NCBI GenBank assembly: GCA_001897525.1
Contig: MKTB01000020.1
Span: 1-64,000, forward strand
Length of the DNA stretch: 64,000 nucleotides
Source: Bacteroidetes bacterium 43-16
GTDB taxonomy: Bacteria > Bacteroidota > Bacteroidia > Chitinophagales > Chitinophagaceae
Direction of reading: 5' to 3'
The notes beneath the pieces are model-generated. The model ran no database searches. It worked only from the letters and a program-made list of their open reading frames with translations, and had not been told where the DNA came from. This document shows positions 33,397 through 42,241 of this stretch, in pieces; the stretch's first letter is position 1, and every line of letters starts with the position of its first letter. The position numbers and the translations under genes are program-made.

Positions 33397-33930
33397 ATGA
33401 AAAAATTATTGTCTTTATTATTGGTATTATCTGCTTTTACCAGCTTTGCACAGCAAGCCAATTGGGATGTATCCACCTTACGTATCGGGCCATTTAAAGT
33501 CCGTATGAAAGAAGCGGAAGCTATCGAACTGGCGCGTAAACCCCTTAAAGTACCCACAGAGAGCAATGAATATAATGGCTTAACGGTGGTTAAATATAAT
33601 AATGAACTCATCGAAGTTACGCTCACACAAGGTTATATCGATGAGGAAAGCCAGGAAGGCGTTTTTATTGCCGAAATAGCGACCAAAAGCACTAAGTTCA
33701 AAACTAAATCAGGTATTGGTGTAGGCAGCACGAGAGATGAGCTCTGGGCTACCTATAAAGACTTCAGTCACATAGAGATCCTTAAGCCTTATGATGGCAA
33801 TGGTGGCCGTGTAGATACAGACAGGCACTTTACTATATATGATGATGAGGCGGGCTCCAGCCTGACCTTTGTATTGAGGAACAATAAAGTGGTTGAGATA
33901 AAAGTAGGTATGGTGTATGAAGGCTGCTAG
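33397..33930 (+). CDS. Hypothetical exported protein
   Basis: 177 aa, family not recognised. Signal peptide 1-18 (KKLLSLLLVLSAFTSFAQ); mature part soluble, mixed alpha/beta, with KSGIGVGSTRDELWATYKDFSHIEIL, a segment often seen in small periplasmic proteins that repeat a VGxxxxEVxxxLG theme, and a beta-rich end (FTIYDDEAGSSLTFVLRNNKVVEIKVGM). Probably periplasmic. It may be transcribed with the next gene, 58 bp downstream. Confidence 0.7.
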   Translation: MKKLLSLLLVLSAFTSFAQQANWDVSTLRIGPFKVRMKEAEAIELARKPLKVPTESNEYNGLTVVKYNNELIEVTLTQGYIDEESQEGVFIAEIATKSTKFKTKSGIGVGSTRDELWATYKDFSHIEILKPYDGNGGRVDTDRHFTIYDDEAGSSLTFVLRNNKVVEIKVGMVYEGC

Positions 33931-33988
33931 TCCTTCGTATTAAACCCTGGCAGGATAATTCAATCAAAGGCAGATAATATACCTTAAT

Positions 33989-34336
33989 ATGAAGTATTCC
34001 TTACCCGGTTTTTTATTGTTTTTCTGCTCCATTGGATTTAAGGTGCAGGCGCAGCAGGTCTACGTCACCGAATGGAAATCCGATGCAGTTGCACAAGTTT
34101 ATGTGACGGAATGGAAAAGTGATGCAGACCTGGTCGTTTATGTTTCTGAATGGAAGTCTGATGCGGATAAAAAGAACGAGGGCATCTGGTATTTTACAAC
34201 ATGGAAATCGGAGGGTAAGCAGATCTATTATACAGAATGGAAATCCGATGCAGACATCATTGTTTATTTTTCAAAGTGGAAAAGTGATGCCGGATGGGTA
34301 AACAAGAAAAAGCAGCATCTTTTAGCACCCAAATAA
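33989..34336 (+). CDS. DUF6150 secreted repeat protein (six WKSDA repeats)
   Basis: 115 aa. Signal peptide about 1-22 (LPGFLLFFCSIGFKVQAQ), then six tandem repeats with the core Y-[VFY]-[TS]-x-W-K-S-[DE]: Trp at 29, 42, 55, 72, 84 and 97, mostly 13 residues apart. A basic tail (VNKKKQHLLAPK) follows. The repeat period and the alternation of Tyr/Val with Trp suggest a small all-beta structure with one strand per repeat. The family is DUF6150, function unknown. It stands between an unknown exported protein and a strong terminator. Confidence 0.82.
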   Translation: MKYSLPGFLLFFCSIGFKVQAQQVYVTEWKSDAVAQVYVTEWKSDADLVVYVSEWKSDADKKNEGIWYFTTWKSEGKQIYYTEWKSDADIIVYFSKWKSDAGWVNKKKQHLLAPK

Positions 34337-34359
34337 ATGGTCACAGCAGTATAGCTAAT

Positions 34360-34396
34360 ACAAAAACAGGCATTCATTTTGAATGCCTGTTTTTGT
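34360..34396. terminator. Bidirectional terminator between DUF6150 and BT_3928-like genes
   Basis: Perfect 17 bp stem (34360-34376 with 34380-34396, core ACAGGCATTCA) with a 3 nt loop and A/T-runs at both ends. Confidence 0.9.
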
Positions 34397-34414
34397 ATTA
34401 AAGTACTTATTGTT

Positions 34415-35557
34415 TTAAGGATTTACTGCAGTAGCAGGATAGTCATTCCTGCTCCATTTGTCGATGATCACGCCTTTCTTGATCAGCATCAGGCCTGCAT
34501 TGCTACGCATTGCAGTCTTACACATGGTGCCGTCAATAGCATAAGCATCTGCATCCAGGCCATAACGGGTTTTAAAGCGGTTGGTCGTAGCTTCATCATT
34601 AGCAGAAAGGATGTAAAAGCCAATACCTTTACTGTGACATTGCTTGATGAGGCTTTTCAGGTCATCCATTTTGCCGCTTACTTTATCGGCATCTTTCACA
34701 AACAAAAGATAGCTATAGCCCTGGTCTAAAAGTAAAGCCTCGGTGTAATCCTGCCCGGCAAAATCTCTTACTGAGAAGTCCTGGATCTTAGGCAAACCGG
34801 TACCTTTTTTGATCAGTTCAGATTTGCTGTCAATATACTTATAAGCCGGGTTGTCCCAGATCGTAGAGTCTGCCATGAACTGCTCTTCTGTAAATTCCAT
34901 ACGCTTCCCGTCTTTTTCATAGATCAGGAGCGTTTTATAGACATCAGGCGTAGCATGAGGCGGCATTTGCATATCCTGCCAGATGTTGGTGCCTTTTTTG
35001 TACGCTAAACAATCAACAAAAGGAAGCTTGTTCAATACATAGATCTGCACGCCCAGGGAAAGGGCTAAAGTAACAATGATCACCACCGTTCCGGCCATTT
35101 TGCTCAGGAAAGAGTGGATGCGGTTGCGCGACAGGAACAATATAGTGACCAGTATCAGCAACACAATATCTTTAATGAAGGACTGGTGTGCCTGTAAAGG
35201 GATACAGTCTCCGAAGCAGCCACACTCTTTTATCTTCCCGGACAAAACGGCATAGCCGGTGAGGAACGTAAAGAATATAGTGAGTAATAAGATCAGGAAA
35301 GAAATAGAGCGGTAAGCATAACCGATGATCATTGCCACACCGGCCAGTATTTCAAAGATGATCATTGCAATGGAAATGTATAAGCTGTAAGCGACAAAAG
35401 ATTCCATTTTCCAAACTTCGAAAAACTCGTTCATCTTATAAGACAGGCCCAAAGGATCGTTAGCCTTGATCAAGCCGGAAAAGATAAATAATACACCGAC
35501 AAAGATTCTGATAAAATTCAAGATGTAGTAAGCGGCATTCTTGTTTGTTGTTTGCAT
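34415..35557 (-). CDS. BT_3928 family protein (DoxX/MauE-like membrane domain plus thioredoxin-like domain)
   Basis: 380 aa. Four membrane helices lie at about 10-30, 50-75, 80-105 and 125-145, with the MauE/DoxX signature VGVLFIFSGLIKANDPLGLSYKMNEFFEVW and a Cys pair in KIKECGCFGDC. A further helix (155-175) leads to a periplasmic thioredoxin-like domain (about 240-380; LLFVKDADKVSGKMDDLKSLIKQCHSKGIGFYILSAND), which lacks a CxxC site. Probably involved in periplasmic redox or quinone-linked chemistry. It follows DUF1599 after 24 bp. Confidence 0.83.
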   Translation of the reverse strand: MQTTNKNAAYYILNFIRIFVGVLFIFSGLIKANDPLGLSYKMNEFFEVWKMESFVAYSLYISIAMIIFEILAGVAMIIGYAYRSISFLILLLTIFFTFLTGYAVLSGKIKECGCFGDCIPLQAHQSFIKDIVLLILVTILFLSRNRIHSFLSKMAGTVVIIVTLALSLGVQIYVLNKLPFVDCLAYKKGTNIWQDMQMPPHATPDVYKTLLIYEKDGKRMEFTEEQFMADSTIWDNPAYKYIDSKSELIKKGTGLPKIQDFSVRDFAGQDYTEALLLDQGYSYLLFVKDADKVSGKMDDLKSLIKQCHSKGIGFYILSANDEATTNRFKTRYGLDADAYAIDGTMCKTAMRSNAGLMLIKKGVIIDKWSRNDYPATAVNP

Positions 35558-35581
35558 GAATGAATGATTTACTGTTTAAAT

Positions 35582-36124
35582 TTAAGAGGGTTCGTTGATT
35601 AAAATTAGGGCAAAAATCGCATAGTTGATGATGTCACAAAAGTTAGCTTCTATTCCTTCCGAAGCTATGGTCTTCCCGTCATTGGCCAGGATCTGTTTGA
35701 TGCGGTATAGTTTGGTGAGGATCAGGTCGGCAAAAGACTCCTGCGACATATTGCGCCAGGCCTCTCCGTAATCATGATTTTTCAACAGCATCAGTGCACG
35801 CACTTCCTCCACCTTAGTTGCATAAAGAGCTTGTACCTCTGCTAAAGGCAGGTCTACGGGATGCGCTTCGCTGAGGGAAGATTGTATGAGGGCAATATAG
35901 CCATAATTAATGATGGCAGAAAATTCACTTTCTATACTGTCCTCGATGGTCTGTACGCCTTTGTTTTCCTGTATCTGCCTGATGCGCCAGGCTTTGATGT
36001 AGATCTGGTCTACGATGGAGATGGGCCGGAACATCCGCCAGGATGTGCCGTAATCCTGTGCTTTCCTGAGAAAGACCTCCTGGCATTTAGCCACTACATC
36101 GTTATATTGTATTAAGGTATCCAT
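35582..36124 (-). CDS. DUF1599 domain protein (two tandem repeats)
   Basis: 180 aa. It contains two copies of one all-helical unit, about 12-82 and about 100-175: FLRKAQDYGTSWRMFRPISIVDQIYIKAWRIRQIQ... and MLLKNHDYGEAWRNMSQESFADLILTKLYRIKQIL..., each ending IINYxxxALI. DUF1599 is linked by others to nucleotide-modification systems, but in Bacteroidota it is a conserved housekeeping neighbour of BT_3928 and folP-type genes. Function is unproven. It lies between DUF1015 (22 bp) and the BT_3928-like gene. Confidence 0.85.
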   Translation of the reverse strand: MDTLIQYNDVVAKCQEVFLRKAQDYGTSWRMFRPISIVDQIYIKAWRIRQIQENKGVQTIEDSIESEFSAIINYGYIALIQSSLSEAHPVDLPLAEVQALYATKVEEVRALMLLKNHDYGEAWRNMSQESFADLILTKLYRIKQILANDGKTIASEGIEANFCDIINYAIFALILINEPS

Positions 36125-36146
36125 TTTTTTTCCGGGAGCTATAAGT

Positions 36147-37379
36147 TTAAGAGATTAGGTGTAAGACCAGGCCATCCCTGATCTTGGGTTCAAACCAGGT
36201 AGATTTGGGCGGCATGATATTACCGCTGTCGGCTACGTCAAACAGCTGTTGCATACTCACCGGGAAACAACTGAAGGCTACGGCAAACTGTCCGCTGTCT
36301 ACTTTGTGTTCCAGGTAAGCCAGGCCGCGGATCCCCCCTACGAAATCTACGCGCTCATCTACTCTAGGGTCTCCTACTCCTAATACCGGACTTAATAAAT
36401 TATTTTGCAGGATGCTGACATCCAGTGATTCAATATTGCTGGATACATCAAAGCTGCCTGCTTTTGCTTTTAATAAATACCATTGGCCCGATACATACAT
36501 ACCAAATTCATGGCTGGCCTGTGGCTTGACGGCTACAGCACTGGCGCTCACCTCAAATGAGCTTTCCAGCTTATTGATCAGTTCTGCTGCGCTGAGTCCA
36601 TTCAGGTCTTTCACTACCCGGTTGTAATCCATAATATACACCTGGGTATCCGGGAAGATACAGGTTAAGTAATACTGATGCTCATCTGATGTGGCCTGGC
36701 CGTTGACAGCGCGCATGGCATTTTCTGCGGCATGAGAACGGTGATGACCGTCTGCGATATAGGTAGCCGCTACTTTTTCCCGGTACAGGCTGGTGAGCTG
36801 CTCTATTAGCGCGGCATCATCCAGTACCCAGAAGCTATGGGCGACCTCATCTTCTGCTACGAAGTCATAGATCTTGTCATGCGTATTCGTCCAGTTCGTG
36901 ATAATCGTTTCTATGGCATCAATGGCTTTATAGGCCAAAAATACGACACCCGTATGTGCCTGGGTCATTAAGATATTATCAACACGGTCCTTTACCCGGT
37001 CTGGCCGCGTGAGTTCATGGCGCTTGATGCGGCCTTCTTCATAGTCTTTTAATGCAGAGCAGCAAACGAGCCCGGTCTGGCTCCTGCCGTTCATGGTGAT
37101 GCGGTAAATATAATAGCAGGGCTGCTCGTCCTGGATCATGATACCTTCCTGGATAAATCTTTCCAGGTTCTCCTTTGCCTTTTCATAGACTTCTTTACTA
37201 TTGACCGGGGCACCGGTCTCCACATCTATTTCGGAACGGGTAATATGATAAAAGCTGTAAGGATTTATTTTTTTTGCCATCACCTCATCCTGACTGGATA
37301 CGTCATAGGGTAAAGCGGCAACTCTTTCAACCAATTCAATTTTAGGCCTCAGGCCTCTAAACGGTCTTATTTCTACCAT
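36147..37379 (-). CDS. DUF1015 family protein
   Basis: 410 aa, complete and soluble. Hallmarks of DUF1015 are present: VEIRPFRGLRPK at the start, AALPYDVSSQDEV, NPYSFYHITRSEID, the central ATYIADGHHRSHAAENA motif, and DPRVDERVDFVGGIRGL near the end. The family resembles ParB/SerK-type nucleotide-binding folds; in Bacteroidota it often sits near serine biosynthesis genes, which are absent here. It is co-directional with DUF1599 and the BT_3928-like gene. Confidence 0.88.
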   Translation of the reverse strand: MVEIRPFRGLRPKIELVERVAALPYDVSSQDEVMAKKINPYSFYHITRSEIDVETGAPVNSKEVYEKAKENLERFIQEGIMIQDEQPCYYIYRITMNGRSQTGLVCCSALKDYEEGRIKRHELTRPDRVKDRVDNILMTQAHTGVVFLAYKAIDAIETIITNWTNTHDKIYDFVAEDEVAHSFWVLDDAALIEQLTSLYREKVAATYIADGHHRSHAAENAMRAVNGQATSDEHQYYLTCIFPDTQVYIMDYNRVVKDLNGLSAAELINKLESSFEVSASAVAVKPQASHEFGMYVSGQWYLLKAKAGSFDVSSNIESLDVSILQNNLLSPVLGVGDPRVDERVDFVGGIRGLAYLEHKVDSGQFAVAFSCFPVSMQQLFDVADSGNIMPPKSTWFEPKIRDGLVLHLIS

Positions 37380-37434
37380 CTGGCTAATTTAAAATTTCAG
37401 AAACGCACAAAAGTACTAATTTCTGGGTTAATCG

Positions 37435-39222
37435 CTAAAAGTATGTGACATAGCCGAAATGTATTTTAGCATCCCGGAAGCGGAAGGCATCATTATCGAA
37501 CCTGCCCAGCGCGACAATAATATTGAACAGTCCCGATTTGTTTTCCAGGGTGAGCCCGGTACCGAAACTTAAAGCACTTCTTTTTAAATCAATAATATTG
37601 TATTGGGTGAAGAAACGGCCATAATCAGAGAATAAGGAGAAATAGGAGCGCTCTCCCAATAATGCTTTCAGTTCTGCAGTAAAGATATGGTACTGGTTGG
37701 AAAAGATACTTCTTTCATCAAAACCCCTTAATACCTTGAACCCACCGATCTGGTACAGCTCATTCTGGAACAGGTCCCGGCCGCCGATATAAGCACCATT
37801 ATAGGCCAGTTTTACAGCCAGTTGTTTATTTAATGGGATGAAATATTGCAGGTTTCCGGAGACCCGGTATTGATTGGGCTGGTTGTTGACCGTATCGTAT
37901 AAAGTATTGTAGTCAAAGCCATCATTGATACTGAGGATCAGGTCGTTTTTCCTGATATTCCTCCTGAGTACAGAGACATTTAAACCGGCCACCCAGCCGC
38001 TCCTCGGGTTTAAGGAAAAGTCGGTACGGTCCATTACATAGCTCACGCCAAAGCCCCGGGATAGCAGATCCACGTTATTGCTCAGGCGTTTATTGGCCCT
38101 TACAAAATTGGTATCGGGATTGGGTACCCGGTTGGTGTGCTGCTGGTAGCTGATCCTTAAATAATCTTTTTCGGAGAACTGGTAGCGGAGACCGGCCTCA
38201 AAAGTGATGCGGTCAAAGAGGCTGTCTCTTTTGAAATATTCAAATTTTGCATCTATGGCAAACTTGCTGCCCATGATATAAGGCAGCACGGCTCCTATGT
38301 CTAACTGGGGCGATTTGGCCTGGAGGTTTTTATAAGAGGCGGAAAAGGTTTCCCCGTAGCCTAAGGTGTTATTTAAGAGCATTTGCACATCGGCGGTCCA
38401 TAAAAACTTGCCTGTTTCCAGGTTATTGGGTTGAAAGCCCAGTAATGCATTGACCTGGTTGGAGCGTTTTTCCTCGAGATAAATATAAAGTGAGTTTTTC
38501 AGGATATTGAAGCTTATATTCCAGGGCTGCGACTCCTGCAGGAAGGGCAATTCTTTGATTTTACGGGAAATAGCTTTAAGGGTGGCTTCGTTGTAGAGTT
38601 GCTTGTTTTTCAAACCAAGGTAACTTAAGATAAAACTATAGTCAACCGTTGCATTTCCTTGAATTTCAATAGTATCTATAATTATTTTTTTGCCCGGACG
38701 GTAGATCAATCGAGCATCCAGCACCCTGTTGGCAGACATCGCGGTGTTTTGAAAACGCAGGGAGGCAAATGGGTAGCCATTGTTCTCTGCATAGCTCAGG
38801 ATCTTATTCATCAGCTGGGCTATTTTCTGTGGCTCCAGGAACTTTCCCTCATATTGCTTTGCGCTGATGCCTGTGATGTTCAATATACCTACGGGGATAG
38901 AATCGAAGTTCAATTTGCCGAAGCGATAGACTGCTCCCTGGTGCAGGTGCACAATTACGGTATCTTCATGGTAGCTAAGGGCATCTATATTGGCCGCAAG
39001 CATTCCCTTCTTCTGGAGCTGGAGCAGTTGAGCATTGAGTTCTTCCTGTACGGCCAGGGAATCTTTAAAAGTGCCCGGGAGTATAGTAGGCTCGCTTCCC
39101 TGGCTGATCAACTTTAGTTTGAATGGTCTAAGTGGCTCTTCTCCAAAGCAATAAGTATTTGATTGCCCGATCAGGAACAGGCAAATGAAGAAGCGGATAG
39201 TATGTTTCAGGATTTTAATCAA
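37435..39222 (-). CDS. BamA/TamA-like Omp85 family outer membrane protein
   Basis: 595 aa. A signal peptide (about 5-27) precedes a POTRA-like region (about 50-255; KIIIDTIEIQGNATVDYSFILSYLGLKNKQLYNEATLKAISRKIKEL is a clear POTRA) and a C-terminal 16-strand-type barrel (about 260-595) ending in IHFGYVTYF with the terminal Phe of outer membrane proteins. The ATRSGWVAG-type element appears as SLNPRSGWVAGLNVSV, and GGFKVLRGFDERS matches the VRGF loop. It is smaller than BamA, so it is an accessory Omp85 member. The apparent start is TTG 39222, overlapping the upstream gene by 8 bp. Confidence 0.85.
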   Translation of the reverse strand: MIKILKHTIRFFICLFLIGQSNTYCFGEEPLRPFKLKLISQGSEPTILPGTFKDSLAVQEELNAQLLQLQKKGMLAANIDALSYHEDTVIVHLHQGAVYRFGKLNFDSIPVGILNITGISAKQYEGKFLEPQKIAQLMNKILSYAENNGYPFASLRFQNTAMSANRVLDARLIYRPGKKIIIDTIEIQGNATVDYSFILSYLGLKNKQLYNEATLKAISRKIKELPFLQESQPWNISFNILKNSLYIYLEEKRSNQVNALLGFQPNNLETGKFLWTADVQMLLNNTLGYGETFSASYKNLQAKSPQLDIGAVLPYIMGSKFAIDAKFEYFKRDSLFDRITFEAGLRYQFSEKDYLRISYQQHTNRVPNPDTNFVRANKRLSNNVDLLSRGFGVSYVMDRTDFSLNPRSGWVAGLNVSVLRRNIRKNDLILSINDGFDYNTLYDTVNNQPNQYRVSGNLQYFIPLNKQLAVKLAYNGAYIGGRDLFQNELYQIGGFKVLRGFDERSIFSNQYHIFTAELKALLGERSYFSLFSDYGRFFTQYNIIDLKRSALSFGTGLTLENKSGLFNIIVALGRFDNDAFRFRDAKIHFGYVTYF

Positions 39223-40297
39223 AATAGAAAAATCCGGGTCCCAGTCCCACCGGGTATGTATTTTTTAAAACACCTTCCTGGTTGTATTCTGTTACCGTAC
39301 CACTTTGTATAAAGCCCTTAGGGTCTCCCAGGAAGATATGACCATTTTCCGGGTTTACACCCAGGCCCCAGAAGTATTGCAGGGTTTGAGCTTTTACCAA
39401 AGCCGTTGCGGGTACCTGGCTGGCCTCAATGCTCATTTTATAAAGCCCGTTGTAGTCATCGGCAGTATTGCTGCTGTACACTACAGCGAGGTAATAGAAT
39501 GCATTTCTTTCTGGATTAAAAACTGGTTTAATTATCTCTTCTGATCCATTGAAAGTGAATGTTTTAAGTATTTGCTTATTAAAAGGGTCTACCTGTGTGA
39601 TGCTGGCAGCTATATTGAGGTATGGATTGCCTGCAAACACCCAAAGCTTATTGTTTTTGTCTATAATGGCCTGTGTGGGTGCATAGCCACCTATGTAGAT
39701 GCTGTCTTCGATGCGTTCTGTGGCGATGTCAAACTGGTAGATGTAATTGCATTGGGTGTTCCAGGGGCAGATGTAAACTTTATCATTCAGCCGGGTCATT
39801 CCTTCTGTATTCGGGTATGGTACGTTGATCTCTTTGTCTACCTGGTTGCTGTTCAGGTCAATAAGATATAGTTTTGATCGGTACATACTGCTAACCAATG
39901 CTTTATTGTTGCCAACTAAAGTCATGTACCTGGGCTGTGATACGTTGATCTCTGATTTATATTTGAATGTTTTTTTATCAACAGTAATGATCTTGTTGGA
40001 GTTATTTACCACCAGGTAGAGGTTATTGTCGTCACCGGCGATACTTTGTAGCACGTCGCCCAAAACTCTGTCGTTCTGGGCCTGGTACACGTCATTATAG
40101 ATTTTTTGCTCCTGCAGGTCGATATAGCTCAGGGATGCATTGCCGCCATTGAACACGCCTTCATTGGCAATGATCACCTTAGGATGATCATTGATATCAG
40201 GCTGAGATCCGTTGTCTTTCGGCTTGTCTTTTACGCAAGAAATTATTGATAATGAAAGTATTGTGATAGTTATATAAACTAATTTTGATGATCTCAT
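39215..40297 (-). CDS. DUF5074/YncE-like beta-propeller lipoprotein
   Basis: 360 aa. Lipoprotein signal with lipobox SIISC (Cys21). The mature part is a beta-propeller with recurring blades (YIDLQEQKIYNDVYQAQNDRVLGDVLQSIAGDDNNLYLVVNNSNKIITVDKKTFK; GNNKALVSSMYRSKLYLIDLNSNQV; NDKVYICPWN...YIYQFDIAT). DUF5074 lipoproteins include the surface cobalamin-capture protein BtuG of gut Bacteroides, but others have different roles. No B12 riboswitch precedes this gene. It follows gpx after 11 bp and overlaps the Omp85-like gene. Confidence 0.8.
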   Translation of the reverse strand: MRSSKLVYITITILSLSIISCVKDKPKDNGSQPDINDHPKVIIANEGVFNGGNASLSYIDLQEQKIYNDVYQAQNDRVLGDVLQSIAGDDNNLYLVVNNSNKIITVDKKTFKYKSEINVSQPRYMTLVGNNKALVSSMYRSKLYLIDLNSNQVDKEINVPYPNTEGMTRLNDKVYICPWNTQCNYIYQFDIATERIEDSIYIGGYAPTQAIIDKNNKLWVFAGNPYLNIAASITQVDPFNKQILKTFTFNGSEEIIKPVFNPERNAFYYLAVVYSSNTADDYNGLYKMSIEASQVPATALVKAQTLQYFWGLGVNPENGHIFLGDPKGFIQSGTVTEYNQEGVLKNTYPVGLGPGFFYFD

Positions 40298-40308
40298 CTT
40301 TATCTGTA

Positions 40309-40869
40309 CTATTTTATAGCATTTACGATCTCTTCACTCAAAGGTTTGGTACCTGGATCAAAATGTTGTACCAGTTTGCCTTGTTCATCGATCAGGTACT
40401 TCTGGAAGTTCCACTTTACCTTACTACTCTCTACTTTGTTGTATTTCTTATCTGTCAGCCATTTATAGATAGGTGCGATCCCTTTTCCCTTAACGGTGAT
40501 TTTAGCAGCCATCGGGAAGGTGACCCCGTAATTCTTTTTACAGAATGCTGCGATATCTTCATTGGAGCCCGGCTCCTGCCACATGAAATCATTGGCCGGG
40601 AAGCCTACAATGACCAGGTTGTCTTTATGTTCCTGGTACAATTTTTCCAGTTCTTCATATTGAGGGGTGTGCCCGCATTTAGATGCGGTGTTCACGATCA
40701 TGATCTTCTTGCCTTTAAACTGGGCAAAATCTATGATCTCTCCGCTTAATCCTTCTACTTTAAAGTCGTAGATAGATGCCGGAACGGGTGTATTGTCGAC
40801 GCTCTTCTGAGCAGTACAATCGGTAAAAAAATAAAGCAGTGCGTTAAGCAGCAGTAGGACCTTTTTCAT
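40309..40869 (-). CDS. Glutathione peroxidase-like (Cys type), exported
   Basis: 186 aa. An N-terminal hydrophobic segment (about 4-16) suggests export. The peroxidatic Cys65 lies in IMIVNTASKCGHTPQYEEL; the WNF motif is present (VKWNFQKYLID). The usual FPCNQF motif reads GFPANDFMWQEPG, so the resolving Cys is Ala and Gln is Asp. It removes hydroperoxides, probably with a thioredoxin-type reductant in the periplasm. It is the first gene of the gpx, DUF5074, Omp85-like group. Confidence 0.9.
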   Translation of the reverse strand: MKKVLLLLNALLYFFTDCTAQKSVDNTPVPASIYDFKVEGLSGEIIDFAQFKGKKIMIVNTASKCGHTPQYEELEKLYQEHKDNLVIVGFPANDFMWQEPGSNEDIAAFCKKNYGVTFPMAAKITVKGKGIAPIYKWLTDKKYNKVESSKVKWNFQKYLIDEQGKLVQHFDPGTKPLSEEIVNAIK

Positions 40870-40902
40870 AACAGTTAAAATATATACACGAAAGTATTTA
40901 TT

Positions 40903-40910
40903 TACCTTTG
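40903..40910 (+). promoter_or_regulatory. -7 element before the 261 aa membrane protein gene
   Basis: TACCTTTG is a perfect TAnnTTTG match 48 bp before the ATG at 40959. No -33 box is seen. Confidence 0.4.
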
Positions 40911-40958
40911 TATAACCATTATTTTCTGCGTATTTTTAAGCTTTTAACACCTTAAATT

Positions 40959-41744
40959 ATGAATCCTTTTAAGAAAAGAAGTTCCTGGGGCTCTGCTTTC
41001 GTCACCGGCCTGGTTGGTTGGCTGTGTTTCTCCTTTGTAGGCGTTCTTGCATTTGATATCCCCATCGGTTCCGGGCAGCTCATTATGCTCTCTGTAGCTA
41101 TTGCTGTGGTGCAGGTGCTGGTTTTAAAATCTTTATTCTTTCCTTTACAGATGCAGCGAGGTATCGCTGTAGGTGCGATCTGGGGTTTACTGACTGCCAT
41201 CGGTTTATACTATCTTTCGGCTGTATGGATGCCGGAATTGAAAGAGCAGCAGACTTACTGGCTCATTATCTTTGCCTATATAGGTGCCCCGGTGGGTGCT
41301 TTCCTCTCCTACTTTTACCGGGATGACCAGGAAATCTTAAAGGCATCAGACAATACAGTGGAGGAGACCTTTGGCCGGGATGCGCACTGGCTGGAGCCTT
41401 TTGCTTTCGGTGCCCTGGCCTACCTGGTTGCCTTTCTACCCTTCCAGAGCCTGGACCTGAGTATTAAAGTATTGCTCATCGGTGCTATTGTGGGTGTATT
41501 TGCCGCAGGCTCCAGCCATTTCTCCCCTGATGCCTGGAAGCATAACCTGGTTAGTCTCTTCCTGATCATTATAGGTTTAGGTACTTTGCTGGGTTATTTA
41601 TCCGCGCTCTTGTTCCGGTCTTATACTCATTTACTGTATGGGCCACTGTTTACTCATGGCATTATTGCAGGTATCCTTACTTTGGCCATGACCTTCCTCA
41701 GGGGCCGTCAATTGTCTATTAAAGAAGCAAAAGGCCAGTTATGA
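40959..41744 (+). CDS. Hypothetical integral membrane protein
   Basis: 261 aa, family not recognised. About seven hydrophobic helices (roughly 10-30, 35-55, 63-85, 90-110, 145-165, 170-185, 200-250) with a short soluble insert at 113-140 (RDDQEILKASDNTVEETFGRDAHW). No catalytic motif is apparent. The stop overlaps the next gene by ATGA, so the two membrane proteins are translationally coupled and may form one complex. Confidence 0.7.
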   Translation: MNPFKKRSSWGSAFVTGLVGWLCFSFVGVLAFDIPIGSGQLIMLSVAIAVVQVLVLKSLFFPLQMQRGIAVGAIWGLLTAIGLYYLSAVWMPELKEQQTYWLIIFAYIGAPVGAFLSYFYRDDQEILKASDNTVEETFGRDAHWLEPFAFGALAYLVAFLPFQSLDLSIKVLLIGAIVGVFAAGSSHFSPDAWKHNLVSLFLIIIGLGTLLGYLSALLFRSYTHLLYGPLFTHGIIAGILTLAMTFLRGRQLSIKEAKGQL

Positions 41745-42181
41745 TCCCAGAGTTTATTTGTCATGTTATTCATATTGCGGCCACCTGTACTTCCTTTGGC
41801 GGGCTGTTTTATTCCAGGGTGGTATTGCTGCCCAATCTCCGGTATTTACCGGAACCTGCACGTACCGATTATCTGAACCGGATGATCAAAAGGTTTGGTT
41901 ATGTGAAATGGATCGGGGTAACGGCCATCGTGGTCACAGGTATTGTACAATGGCTGTATATCTACCCGACGGTGAAGGATACGGACAGTTACCTCATCGC
42001 TTTCCTGGTGAAAATGATCGGGGCGGTTGGTTTGCTATCGATCACGCTGATGCTGGCAGTACCTAATCCACGCTTCCTGGGGATGCAAAAGCAAAGGGCT
42101 TTCTGGTCGGGCCTCAACCTGGTCTGTGCTTTGCTGATCCTGGTAGGTGCGGCCTGGATGCGCGAGATCAGGATGAGTTAA
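41741..42181 (+). CDS. Small CopD-like membrane protein
   Basis: 146 aa with four membrane helices. The start MIPEFICHVIHIAATCTSFGGLFYSRVVLLP is like CopD/DUF2269-type proteins, where conserved His residues in the first helix may bind metal or heme (His8, His11 here). It overlaps the preceding gene by 4 bp. Function is inferred only from resemblance; the pair may be redox-related. Confidence 0.65.
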   Translation: MIPEFICHVIHIAATCTSFGGLFYSRVVLLPNLRYLPEPARTDYLNRMIKRFGYVKWIGVTAIVVTGIVQWLYIYPTVKDTDSYLIAFLVKMIGAVGLLSITLMLAVPNPRFLGMQKQRAFWSGLNLVCALLILVGAAWMREIRMS

Positions 42182-42241
42182 AAATTCTTTATCTGGCCTA
42201 AAATTCCGCTTGTTTTAAAAGCGCTTTAAGCAGATTAAAGT

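Noticed and set aside
33989-34336. Repeat DNA read as a tandem satellite
   Set aside because: The repetition follows codons and gives a clean signal-peptide protein with conserved residues, so it is a protein repeat.
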